DNA of 64,000 nucleotides, taken from the NCBI GenBank assembly GCA_947179485.1, contig OX359246.1, positions 1,860,001 to 1,924,000 on the forward strand, in the 5' to 3' direction. Shown here piece by piece: positions 22,301 through 32,677 of this stretch (position 1 is its first letter; each line of letters starts with the position of its first letter). The stretch comes from Allacma fusca (taxonomy: Eukaryota > Arthropoda > Collembola > Symphypleona > Sminthuridae). The notes under the pieces were generated by a model. It was not told where the DNA came from. It did not search any database and worked only from the letters and a program-made list of their open reading frames with translations. The position numbers and the translations under genes were made by a program.

Positions 22301-24357
22301 ACATTATATTACACTCCCCACCACTTACCCTCCGCTTACCCCTCAATTACATTCCCCTCCACTTGCCCTTCAATTACATTCCCCTCCACTTCCCGTCCGC
22401 TTACCCTTCAATTACATTCCCCTCCACTTTCCCTCCACTTTCTTTCCATTTTCCCTCAACTTCCCTCCACTTTCCCTCCACTTCCCCTTCAATTATATAC
22501 CCCTCCACTTAACCTACAATTACATACCCCTCCACTTTCCCTCCACTCAACCTACAATTACATACCCCTCCACTTTCCCTCCACTTAACCTACAATTACA
22601 TACCCCTCCACTTTCCCTCCACTCAACCTACAATTACATACCCCTCCACTTTCCCTCCACTCAACCTACAATTACATACCCCTCCACTTTCCCTCCACTT
22701 AACCTACAATTACATACCCCTCCACTTTCCCTCCACTTCCCCTTCATTTAAATACTGAGAGAAGTGGAGGGGAAGTGGAGGGGTTGAGTATTTAAAGGGG
22801 AAGTGGAGGGAAAGTGGAGGAAAAGTGGTGGGGTTATGTATTTGAAATGGATGTGGAGGGAAAGTGGAGGAAAAGTGGTGGGGTTATGTATTTGAAATGG
22901 AAGTGGTAAGAAAGTGGAGGGGTTGAGTATTTGAAGGGGAAGTGGTAAGAAAGTGGAGGGGTTGAGTATTTGAAGGGGAAGTGGAGGGGTTGAGTATTTG
23001 AAGGGGAAGTGGAGGGGAAGAGGAGGCGAAGTGGAGGGTAGTGGAGGGAAGTTAAGGGTAGTGGTTTCGAAGTGGACTGGAAGTGGAGGGGAATTGTGGG
23101 ATAGTGGAGGTAAACTCCACTCCACTTACATGATACACTGCAAAGGGGAATTATGGCCGGGTTTCACTTTAGAGTTTCTAGCGGAAGCGCTATAGCCGGT
23201 TTTCATTTTAGGCATTTTAAATTATAGCCGGTTAGGAAGTTTAGCCGACGATATGTTTTTGATTTGAATTATTTTTTCTAAATCCTAAAGATTTTGTGAC
23301 TCTTGTGAAATATATAGGACTTGACGGACTTCTGCTCGAGGACAGTCTCCAACGCCAGGACCTTCAGCATCGAGATCCTTGTCACGAAGCTCCAGAGACT
23401 CCTCAATCCCCTCATCAATGCTTCTCAAATCATTCAAAGGGATATTGATGAGTTGGAGGCGTACTTCTGGTCAGTGGACAGACTGAGTCGACCCGTTGAC
23501 AGCAACGGGAGGACCTCCTCATCGGATGCTCTCGATCAATTAGTTCTGTGTGCTCGGAGTGTTCAGCACGATTCCACCGAAATTGCCAACTTCATCGCTC
23601 TCAATTCCAAAGCGTTTTTCTTGGACCAGGAGAGGTTGAATGCGTCCGCTAATGCAATTTCCGTTGGAAAGGGGACCCCTGAAGGGACAAATGTAAATGT
23701 TTGATAACATATTAACCCTGGATTTTATATTGGGATTTTGGTTAACTAATGTTAGGGTGTGCAGATATGTTTAACAAATAAACATTTTTTTTTACCGTGT
23801 AGGCTGGTCAAAACGAGAGTGGGGATGTTCCAACGGAGGACTACGACTATGTTAGTCTGTTTTCGGCGGATGAGGTGGATGACGCCGGGAATTGTGAGGA
23901 GATCAACAACAGTCCCAGCGGATCAAACTCCCCGACCCTGTCCCAACAACTCGTCCCGAGTGATCAGCAGCTCCTGGAATTCTACTCGACACAAATTGCA
24001 CTCATCTGTCCCCTCTTGTCCGACTCAATCTCTACTTTTATTTCCTCGGTGCAGAAGAATGATCCTCCGAAGACGTTCAATGGTCATTTGAAGTACGTGA
24101 TCCTCCTCGCGTATAAGATGCTCTTTGCTGGGGACACCGTCCACCGGAACATTAGTCATGAGGGGATTAAGGAGCAAGTGGAGGGGAAAGCTAATGATTT
24201 GCACAAGTCCATTGTATCCTTACACGAAGCTAGTCGGGTAGCTGCGAGGGATTTCCCCCGGATCCCGCCCATGCAAGGCATTGTTGACAGAGTTTGGGAA
24301 ACGACGGCGGCCGCCACGCAGCTCAAGAAAGTTATCCTCACGGCTGCCTGTTTATGA
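13377..24357 (+). CDS. p130CAS: p130CAS / BCAR1-family focal-adhesion scaffold, five coding exons
   Basis: Exons 13377-13529, 15137-15208, 19118-20935, 23318-23692 and 23803-24357, all joined in phase 0 with GT-AG ends, give about 990 residues. Residues about 6-66 are an SH3 domain (ALYSN, GWW, GNYLELI). Exon 3 is the substrate domain with five YDVP motifs, the phospho-tyrosine sites that bind Crk SH2 domains. It also holds an Asn/Gly/Ser/Thr-rich insert and ends in the start of the Ser-rich helical bundle. The last two exons form the second half of the bundle, the Src-binding type motif DYDYVSL (about 819-825) and a C-terminal FAT-like domain that targets CAS proteins to adhesions. The family relays integrin and Src/FAK signals to Crk-DOCK-Rac. 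The start was chosen because the SH3 domain follows at once. An in-frame ATG at 13290 is possible but has no family support. Additional small exons in the 3.9-kb second intron cannot be excluded. Confidence 0.93.
13530..15136 (+). other. p130CAS intron 1
   Basis: No gene seen. It contains AGGGTGTCTCAAAAGTTCG near 13697, similar to ends of some arthropod transposons, without a partner, and the degenerate minisatellite at 14385-14535. Confidence 0.7.
14385..14535 (+). repeat. Degenerate minisatellite in p130CAS intron 1
   Basis: Four to five diverged copies of a unit of about 36-40 bp containing GGGGTGAGATGAAAC followed by a T-rich run. Confidence 0.6.
15209..19117 (+). other. p130CAS intron 2
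   Basis: 3.9 kb with no further conserved exon recognised. Holds a short GT microsatellite at about 16672-16689 and a low-complexity stretch around 16080-16280 rich in AAATTTGG and AATTTC words. Confidence 0.6.
19840..20160 (+). repeat. Coding repeat region inside the p130CAS substrate domain
   Basis: Imperfect copies of a short unit around AATTGTGGCACTTT, in frame, encode a low-complexity region of NCGT, NNSGTL and NSDTS type peptides between the fourth and fifth YDVP motifs. The two best copies (about 19890-19930) are nearly identical tandem 24-mers. It appears to be an expansion by slippage in a disordered linker. Confidence 0.75.
20936..23317 (+). other. p130CAS intron 3
   Basis: The left part (20936-22025) shows no recognisable feature. 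The right part is occupied by the foldback element at 22026-23254, which ends 63 bp before exon 4. Confidence 0.75.
22026..23254. mobile_element. Foldback-type element with long inverted arms made of a CCCTCCACTT minisatellite
   Basis: The outer about 80 bp are inverted copies of each other: left ATATCGTCGGTGAAACTTCC onward, right its inverse ending CCGACGATAT at 23254. Both include AACCGGCTA, a second ACCGGCTAT and a GCGCT block. Inside, the left arm (about 22190-22740) is a tandem array of CCCTCCACTT-type units and the right arm (about 22750-23120) is the inverse array, AAGTGGAGGG. The two meet near 22750, so the whole 1.23 kb can fold into one hairpin. ATAT at both ends is either part of the repeat or a target duplication. 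This is the structure of foldback elements, a form of non-autonomous DNA transposon. The Pro/Thr/His-rich frames across it are artefacts of the repeat. Confidence 0.8.
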
Positions 24358-24570
24358 GCCCTCTGACGATTTAACAACCATAATTATATGTTTTATTCTG
24401 ACATATCCCTTAATATATTATCAGTCCTTTAGGATACTTTTCCAGTAATTATGTCATTGTTACTTTAAGTATTAAATTATTTTTAATAGCACGAATAATT
24501 ATTAAGCAAACACGTCAAATAAATGTGTTTTAGGAAACGCCAGCCATGCAAAAGACTTACTTATGTTGTC

Positions 24571-24576
24571 AATAAA
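24571..24576 (+). terminator. Candidate p130CAS polyadenylation signal
   Basis: AATAAA about 215 bp after the p130CAS stop, in AT-rich sequence. It is the first clear signal downstream. Confidence 0.5.
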
Positions 24577-26327
24577 ATAAAATCAATAATTATTATTATC
24601 TACATCGAAACAATGATTCTGTGTTGAAATATAGCATCATTTGCATTAGAAAAAAATTAATTAAGGGATCCTATAATACTGTAGGGAGCCAATTAAGATC
24701 TACTCTGCTTGTAGCCAGTGCTCGGCACGGGTAGTTTTCGGTACCTGGACCGCAAAGCGGGTTTTGCTAAATTCCCTTATAATTTTTTATACTTACAAGT
24801 ATATTTGCCCGCATAGACACATCCGCCACTATAGGATTTAACAGCATAAGCTGGTAACTACACGTTCCCTGTAAATACCATAAAATTTTCATAAATATAC
24901 AAGTGGGCGTTGAAGTGAGTAAATGCGCTTATGCACACCGGTGCGCATTCAAACCTTTGTGGATTAACTCATCTACTTGCATAAATCATAGACGTACTTT
25001 TGCACACTTGATATACTTATATTATATTGATTTAACGATTAATTAAAATTCACGGGTGTAATCGCATACTGTATGCGAACATAAATTTTGAATACACGTT
25101 AGCACTTAAATTCGAATTAGGCATGTGTACAGTAAGTTCGTGCGACATCTACCGGCCGATATGAGAGAGAATTTTTTGTAAGCCACAAATGCAAGAATAA
25201 GCTATACTTCGCACTTTATATACGTATGTATTTGCATGTGTATTTAATTCTCTGAGGTCAAACCGATGATCCGATGTCTTTTAAAAACAATAGGATACTT
25301 ACATTTTAGTTGATATTTCCCTAAAAAATTTTGAATTGCCTGGTGTCATTTATTGTTCGACAAATATCGTGATAAGAGATAGACATTAGACACCCCCACA
25401 AATCCGCCGTAGTTACCTGCCTGCAAATTTTGAGGCCAGCTAAAACAAGCTAAAGTTTATAGGCAAAATAAAATATTAAGCATTTGCCTGTAATAAGCGT
25501 GCCGAAATAAATTCGAACATTGTACTTTGGATGCAGGCCGGTTTCCATACAAAACAAACAAAAACTTGAGTACCGAATCCCATCAAATTTGGCAAAGTTG
25601 CTCCTTAAAATAAAAACTAAGAGGATTTCAAGTCTAGCTTAAATCGGTCCTGTAGCTTCCGAGAAAATAAACTTTCCTTTATACAAATCATCTGTGATCA
25701 AGACTATACGTGCTAAATCAGGAAGTCATTCAAATTGTTGACTTTGATGAACATATACATACATTTTTATAGACATACCAGCGTACAAGCAAAGTATTTT
25801 GATGTAAACTGAATGAAACTTGCAGAAATCAAAAATATGCAGCTGGAATACACTTACTGTACTTATAGTAGCTACAATCCAATCAAGTTTCATTCTTTCT
25901 CTTTACGTCAAAAGACCTACCTTGTTATTACTACAGTGCTCGCTATGGGAACATAAACACTTTATCTGTTCCCGTTCCCAAATTTCCCCCAATTTTTGCA
26001 TCCAAAAATTTGGGAATAAATGTTTATTCCCCAACAAGTTTATTTTTTGTTGGCTTGAGTACCCTAAATCGTCCGTGTTCCCATTCGAAAAAAACATCGA
26101 AAAAACGGTACTATAACCCAAATATACTGGATCCGAAACCCGTTCCTGAGTAGATCCAATAATTGAGCTCAAACTAAAATATTTTTTATCCAAATGATTT
26201 TGCAGGTTTTCTGGTATCACGGTAACTTGAAATGCGGGACTATTTACTGTTTTTTACAGGGTAAATACAGTATTTTACTTTTTGTTTTAAAATCTCGTGA
26301 AAGCGTACAATGTACAAGTTTTGTGTA
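24577..26327. other. Intergenic stretch with unpaired element ends
   Basis: No coding features. CAGTGCTCGGCACGGGTA (about 24717) and CAGTGCTCGCTATGGGAAC (about 25934) look like hAT-type left ends, and the second is followed by GTTCCCGTTCCCA words also found near 31440 and 47950. No complete element could be bounded. Confidence 0.4.
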
Positions 26328-26335
26328 ATTGGTAT

Positions 26336-27269
26336 CAGGGTTGGTGGGTTTTTTCAAAAAACCTAACCAGGTTTTTTTTGTTTAAACCGGGTTTTTTGGT
26401 TTAAACAAATTTTCAAGCCAAAACATTCATTACACAACATTACAATACATTCATACGCAAAAACATGTAAATTTGAACAAATGTATACTTATTTCCCAAA
26501 CTTAGTAAGTATCGTAAAGCATTAAATATTTAATAATTTTGATATAATTTGGACCATAACTTTATAGTACATATAACCACAAGTTTGGCAGCTTTTTCAT
26601 TCTACAAACGATTCTGAATTTCTAAACGTACAAGACTTAAAGCTACTAGTATTAGTTACTTCACTAAAGCTTAACCACACAATGTCCTATTTTCTTCCTG
26701 AAATTTTTTTATTAAATAATGTGCTAACAAATAACCCTCGCCATATACCCACACGGGATCCGAATTAAATTTTGTGTAACCTGACCCGACATCGCAGCAA
26801 GAACAACATTTCGGGCCTTCTCGCCCTGGTTTGCACAGGAAATCGCGCAGAATATTTAAATTCTAACACGTGAATAAGGGGTATTCCCTGACCCATTTAA
26901 ATTTTCCAACGAGAAATCCCATACGAAATTTTCATTTTCGAAAGTCGGTCCTATATTAGATGAATGACACATTTATGGCATGCATTCATCATAAGTGATT
27001 CTAATTGTATTATTGGTTCTAAGGGTCGCATGTGGCGACGGTTACTTGTGTTGTAAGTAAATATGTTCGCACGACAAAGATGAAATAAAAACAAAGTAAT
27101 AAGGAGATGAGTACAATTAACATAGTTGGAATACAAAATGCAAGTTTTGTGCACGACGAAATATAAGCATTTTGGATTGAAAATATTAAAATTTGAGGTG
27201 TTTTGTACCTTGGTTTAAACCATTGGTTTTTATTTAAAAAACCATGTGGTTTAAACCAAACAAACCCTG
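26336..27269. mobile_element. hAT-like element with near-perfect 8-bp target duplication
   Basis: Left end CAGGGTTGGTGGG, right end the inverse of CAGGGTTTGTTTGG. Flanks are ATTGGTAT (26328-26335) and ATGGGTAT (27270-27277), seven of eight matching. GGTTTAAACC palindromes recur just inside both ends, a known type of subterminal motif. The 934-bp interior has no transposase that I can recognise, so it is a non-autonomous, fairly old copy. Confidence 0.75.
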
Positions 27270-27689
27270 ATGGGTATTTATCTGGTAAGTCCGTTAGATT
27301 CATATTTGGAATAGTATTTTAAAATTACTTTGCTTTACCACGCGTTCCAACAAATATTTGATCCGTCAGTTGTTCCGGTACCAAAATTTGATGTATATAC
27401 ATACAAACGTCACTTTTACAATGGATTTTTGAACCCTTGTTAGTAAATTTATTGCCATGAAACGTTAGAAAATTTTAAATTTCTGAAATGTCCATAAGGT
27501 TAACTAGTTAGAATAGAATCGTAATATTAGGGGAAATATACAGATATCCAGTATTTGATGCAGTATTTTAAATTAACATACGAAATATTTTATTCATCTC
27601 TGGGTATATTTGTAAGAGGGGTTGTTTATAGAAGGATTATTCTACATAGTTCCATTTGGATCGAAGGGCTCACATACATATATTGTAGG

Positions 27690-28137
27690 GTCCTTGTGAG
27701 TCAGATGTAGCCATCGAGTTGTGGAATATTTACGGATTTTTCATTGGGAATTTCCAGTTACTTGCGGTATAATCTCCTAGTTGAGTGGTTGAGTCCCAGA
27801 TTAAATCAACTCGTCCTTTTTTGGAGAAATAAATAGAAAAGGCGGCAACTTCAACTCAAGACGTCAATACATACTCAAATTTCCGTTTATTTTCTGTAAT
27901 TTCCCCAGCCTTCCTTTGAGTGACAAGCGATAAGGGAACGTTTGGCTGTAAACAAATAGTCACGTCAAAGAGAATGTTGATTCTTAAATATCCAGCCCTC
28001 ATAATTGTTCACGATTTCCCCCGACCCTCAACCACAGTCATTCAGTTGTGTTGCGACGGATTGGAACTGGGCAGTAATAAAATTCCTCGATTATCTCAGT
28101 TACATTTTATCTAACTAATAGTGTTATTGGTCCAGCC
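27690..28137 (+). promoter_or_regulatory. Upstream region of Polycomb copy 1, duplicated at copy 2
   Basis: This block aligns in two pieces with the flank of copy 2: about 27690-27850 with about 30940-31095 (shared word AAGGCGGCAACTT), and about 27870-28137 with about 32400-32677 (shared TCAAATTTCCGTTTA, ACAAATAGTCACGTCAA, GTGTTATTGGTCCA). It must contain the 5' leader and probably the promoter, since the similarity runs directly into the start codon. A core promoter could not be placed. Confidence 0.7.
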
Positions 28138-28836
28138 ATGTCTGATCATGTGAGTCAAAATTTTTACCCAAATTGCATATTTTGTAGTAAGTTTGTAAAA
28201 TTTTAATGGGTTTGAAGCGTCAAATTTTTTTCCCCCAAAACTTTATTGTGTCTGTGGTAAATTGTAAGTGGAATTTAATAAAAAGGATATGAAACAAATA
28301 TTTATAGACGCAGTCGGATGAGAACTGGACGGAGCTCTCGGAAGTGGGTGATCAGATTTTTGCGGCTGATAGAATCGAGAAAAAGCGGTTTCGGAACGTA
28401 AATAAATTTTGGGATATTAAAGTTGGGCGTAATTGTTGAAAATATCATTTTTGTTGAAATTTTGCTCAAATCTTGCGTAAGAATCGGATTATCTACAATT
28501 TTTGATTGACTTTTTACTTTTGGTTTTTAGGGGAAAGTGGAATATCTGATTAAGTGGAAAGGTTGGAGCACTAAGTAAGTTTTTGTTGTAAAATTATTAT
28601 GAATTTGGCGGATGGTTTGAAGCGTTTTTTTTAAATATGAAGCTATTTTGGAGCTTTGTTAATTTAATTATGTAGTTCTTGTAGTGATGAGTATTATTTT
28701 TGTAATTGTGTAATCAATGTGTCTGTGAAATTTTAGGTATAACACTTGGGAACCGCACGAAAATATTTTAGACGCAAGGCTCATAGAAGCGTTTGAGGCG
28801 AAAGAAAAAGAGGATCCAACGCCTCAAAAAGAATAG
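28138..28836 (+). CDS. Polycomb copy 1: truncated chromodomain-only paralogue
   Basis: Exons 28138-28149, 28308-28397, 28531-28574 and 28737-28836 encode about 81 residues: MSDH, then a complete chromodomain ([42 protein letters not shown]) and a short tail ending TPQKE. The exon phases, intron positions and much intron sequence match the complete gene at 32678-34582, so this is a DNA-level tandem duplicate, not a retrocopy. The aromatic cage that holds trimethyl-lysine in Polycomb (F22, W43, W46 here) is kept. The reading frame stops five codons after the EDP, where the full gene continues into an AT-hook-like KRGPKPKK. The last three exons' worth of sequence, including the RING1-binding box, is missing and a Penelope-like fragment follows. 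It could be a small chromodomain protein that competes for H3K27me3, or a recent pseudogene. Intact splice sites and cage favour recent or continuing function. Confidence 0.72.
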
Positions 28837-28839
28837 CCA

Positions 28840-29112
28840 AAACCTGTTTTTCAATTTGACACTCCTCCATAATCATATTATCGACAACTTCATGGATTCG
28901 TCTTTCTTCCTCATCACAGATTTGGGTATCTGGACTGCTATGCATAATTGGTGATGCTTCCATTGAGTTGGGGCGATCATGATATGCACCATTAAATTTT
29001 ATTCGCATTAGCTCAATTCTTTTTTGAATAAACATTCTTGGGTAGCCATTTTTTATTAGAGTATTATTACGTGTATGCGCTAATTCCTCATCAAGAAATT
29101 CTTCGTATGCAT
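28840..29112 (-). mobile_element. Penelope-like retroelement fragment (end of the RT region), fossil
   Basis: The minus-strand translation contains EEFLDEELAHTRN, then NTLIKNGYPRMFIQKR. A (L)EEEL...L..NGYP..FI block is a hallmark of the region after the reverse-transcriptase core in Penelope-like elements. The fragment is short and broken. It begins at the point where similarity between the two Polycomb copies stops, so its insertion, or a rearrangement at it, probably removed the 3' half of copy 1. Confidence 0.58.
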
Positions 29113-30930
29113 AAAGCTAAAGGTTCTTCTAAGGAAGTTTGCCTATTCAATTAGCTTCCTCTTCGATAGTCATTTCATGCTATATTTTATACGTACTATG
29201 AGAAGAGAGAGAAAGAAATAATTTATTTCACTGATACCACAATAGTATTTGCCTTACGACACAGTACATAATAATTTCAAACATTTTTAACACAAAAAAT
29301 ATTTGTTATAAACTTGGTTATAAACATACTAATTGTACAAGTGATGAAATGCTATCCTGTAAGATCCACGAATTGTGGTAATAATTACATCGTTTATAAG
29401 CTGTTAAGTTATTATTATGTTTATAAGTATTTTCATCTTAGAACTATTAGTATTTTCATATATTTCAAGCACAAAAGTATTTGCATTTAATATTTTCATA
29501 TTATTCTGTTAATTTGTTCTTAATACAGGTGACTGTGAAAGTCAACCTTAATTTCCCAAATCTTGGGGCTAGGTGTGATTAGTTCATCTCATTTTGAAAA
29601 AAATTAATTGTAAAACAAAAATTGCAAACAAATTTTGGTTAAATTTTGGAGGGATTTTCAAACACAAGGAAGTCTCGAGAAATTCTCCCAAAATCTGAAC
29701 GTTGGTAGAACACGAGCCCCAAACAGGGGCTTGTTTTTGCAAAATGTATTTTCCTAGGTATTTTGAGCTTTAAAATTTTAACAGGGAATTTATTTCGCAC
29801 TTGGACGACGAAGACCAAAGATTTTGCATAGTTCTGCTAAGTAGGGTACTTTGTTTTGTAGTAGTCACTTTATATTGGGGAAAATCCAATGTAGTATACA
29901 TAGCACAGCACTCAACGAAATAACCATTAATATTAGATGGTTAACCTTACAAGGTAAGCTTTTGACACGACACTCCTGGATTTGAACAAAACGTATCACA
30001 AGTTTCAGGACATATTTATTGGAGTGATTACGTCGAAGGGTGTATGTTTGGGTATTTCCATCGGAGGGATTACATAGGAGGGTATATATTTTGGGGAGGT
30101 TTTGATTTGAGGGATTAATTAGAGTAGTGTATATTTGTTAAAGTTATTTTCAAGGGAGGGATTGCACATCAGCGTAAATGCTATTCAAGTTTTAAACAGG
30201 GGGATTATATCGGAGAGTATATTTTCGAGGGATTATACGTAGAATAGTTGATGCAGAGATGCGAAGTAATTTCAAACACTGTATTTAAATGTACCTATTT
30301 TAAGCTGGACAAATTTCTAGGTATTTAGTATTTTGACAGGTAAAATACAGTATATTTAGTACTTTATACTTCCGAGCTTCATTAATTTGCTTTAGCATAT
30401 TTTAACTTAAAAAGTTTTGAATGTTTCTTTAAAATTTGCACCAACCGACAAAAATGAAATTTTCTTATGGTACTTAATATGGAAAATTTTATGTCATTCG
30501 GGGGACCCCATTAAAAGTATGAAAAGTGGCCAATTACTTCCGCGGTCAATTCTGAAAGGAAAAATGCAAGATGACGGGATTTAAAAGAGTTTCCATGATT
30601 TTTACTACAAAAAACAGATTTCACCGTTTGTATCACTACTGCCACTTTTTTCAGCCACGCTGTGGCTTACAGGTCGTCTCTCTAATAGAGTACTAATACC
30701 ACAATGTTGAGAGAATTGACATCTTTCACAATTTTGTAAACTAGTCATAATATTTTTCAAAAAGTTGTACTATAGCATAGTAATCCCCAAAAGGTAAACA
30801 TTTTTTCAAAAATCCCTACTTCGAGTTTCGTCAAGCTTGCAAAGGTGTTCCGTGTTTTAAAAATTAGCACACTGTGCAAGCGGAGTACTAAAACTTGTGA
30901 TATACTTTATTCAAATATAAGAGTTAACAC
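29113..30930. other. Spacer between the two Polycomb copies
   Basis: No coding sequence recognised. The part 30010-30250 holds diverged copies of a GGGATTA...GGAGGGTATAT unit of roughly 50 bp. CAGAGATGCGAAGTA near 30255 resembles a hAT-type end without partner. Confidence 0.45.
30010..30250 (+). repeat. Degenerate tandem repeat with GGAGGGATTACAT words
   Basis: Four or five loose copies of a unit of about 50 bp (GGGATTACGT, GGGTGTATGTTTGG, GAGGGATTACATAGGAGGGT). Too diverged to set exact borders. Confidence 0.5.
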
Positions 30931-31149
30931 GTCAAAATCGTACCTTGTGAGACGGATGTAACCATTGAGTTATGGAGTATAGACGGGTTTTGCAATGGGG
31001 ATTTCAAGTTACTCACGGTAGTTCTTAGTTGAGTCACAGAATGTAACAACTCGTCCTGTTTTTGGGAAAATAAACGGAAAAGGCGGCAACTTTCAATTTC
31101 CAGTGGAAGCCATTGAATCCCATATCCTGCCCAACTGCCTATTAACACC

Positions 31150-32330
31150 TGGTCAGCAAGTTATCCACCGTATTAGTATCCGTGGTGAAAATTTCTACCG
31201 CATAACAAAAACTTTAACAGTTATCCCTGAAATGTAGTAAATCCTTAAAAACTGAGGGGGTACAAACTCTACAGACATGGTAATCTGAGTCAGTGATCGT
31301 CACGTCAAGTGGGAACGAGTAATTACATGAACGAGCACGGGAATAAATATTCTGTTCCCAAGCAGTTTGGGTACGGGAAAAAGAACACTTTCCAGTGAAA
31401 CCGACCCCTGGGGACATGAACAAGGATTTTCATTTTGTTCCTGTTCCCATCGAGCACGGGAACAGCCCATGATCTCATTCCAACACTTATTGTTCCCGGG
31501 TTCTAGTGGCTACATCAATTATTACGCGGCTCCGGTTCACTACGAGGGGTTAAGCAACCCCGTATATTGTCTGTTTGTTTTACCTGAAAAACGACAGGTT
31601 TGGTAGTTATTCAGATGTTAGTCATAATTTTTACCACACTTGAGTACAATACAACTTCGACAAAGACACAATTTTGATGTACCCATGACGACCACTGAAT
31701 TTGAGAAGTTGAAGTTAGTCTTGAGCCTGCCTGTCAACAAGATTTGTGGGTTTTATTTACTTCAATGAGAATTATCCAAACGTCATGCTGTTCTTGTAGT
31801 TAGGAAAATTTCTGTTTCTTAAATACTGTTTTGATTTTTTGGGTAATGAGATGCTGGGTGGAAAGTGATAGTGTAGGGCGGGCTATTACTTGTGCTGATT
31901 GTGAATGGGGAATTTCGCTTAAACGTAAATATGCATGTTTGCGAAATGTAATCTTATAGTTGAGATAATTTGGTCGAAAAGAAGAATATTGTACATTATA
32001 ACAATGGGATTTGACCTTCAGCAGAATTATTCGGAGGCCGATTCTCATATACCCGGGGGTGTTTGTAATCTCAGTTTTTTAATGCTTTACTACGCTTGTT
32101 ATCCACCTTTCGAAAATGTATTAGAGTTTTTGACTCTTGCAGAACCAATTTGACCTTTAAAAGAATTATTCGGAGACGGATTCTCAGATTACCCACGCTA
32201 TGGAGTCTGCGCCCCTACATTTTTTCTACTACGTTTCGGGGATAACTATTGGATTTTGTTAGGCGGTAGAAATTTTCGTTGGGAAGAATACTCGCGGGGA
32301 TTACTTGCTCCCCATCACAACTTGCCCATT
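31150..32330. mobile_element. Inverted-repeat element inserted in the 5' flank of Polycomb copy 2
   Basis: About 31150-31265 and 32220-32330 are inverted copies, sharing GAAAATTTCTACCGC.TAAC, AGTTATCCC.GAAA.GTAGTA and GCAAGT.ATCC. The element separates two blocks that are contiguous at copy 1, so it entered after, or as part of, the duplication. The interior (about 31290-31700) carries another repeat family related to 47935-48960. No transposase or clear target duplication is visible. Confidence 0.65.
31290..31700 (+). repeat. Dispersed repeat family, copy 1 (partner 47935-48960)
   Basis: Contains GGGAACAG and GTTCCCGGGTTCTAGT words, then GTTAAGCAACCCCGTATATTG and TACCCATGACGACCACTG. The second locus has matching words in the same order (GGTTAAGCCGCC, CATATGGTCTG, TACCCATGATGACCACTG), spread over a longer distance. 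Confidence 0.6.
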
Positions 32331-32677
32331 AATCTTCACATAAAAACAACCCGAGAACATAATGAGTGTGTAACGCTTGCCATATAGGAAATATACAAGA
32401 TCCACACACGGACTCAAATTTCCGTTTAATTTCTGTAATTTCCCCAGCCTCCTTTTGGTGACAAGCGTTAAGGGAACGTTCGGACGTAGACAAATAGTCA
32501 CGTCAAGGGAATTGTTCATTTTTAAAAATTCAGCTCTCACAAATTGTTCAGGATTTCCTCCGACCCTCAAAGCACAGTCATTCAATTGCGACGAAATAGA
32601 ACTGGGCAGTGTTAAAAATAATTCCTGGATTGTCGCGGTTACATTTTATTTAATTAATAGTGTTATTGGTCCAAGCC

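Noticed and set aside
22065-23125. Long Pro/Thr/His-rich frames on both strands (228 and 125 codons)
   Set aside because: They are read-through of the CCCTCCACTT minisatellite arms of the foldback element; no conserved domain and strand-symmetric.
24717-25950. Possible single hAT element between the CAGTGCTCGGCAC and CAGTGCTCGCTATGG motifs
   Set aside because: Both motifs point in the same direction and no inverted partner or 8-bp flank duplication exists.
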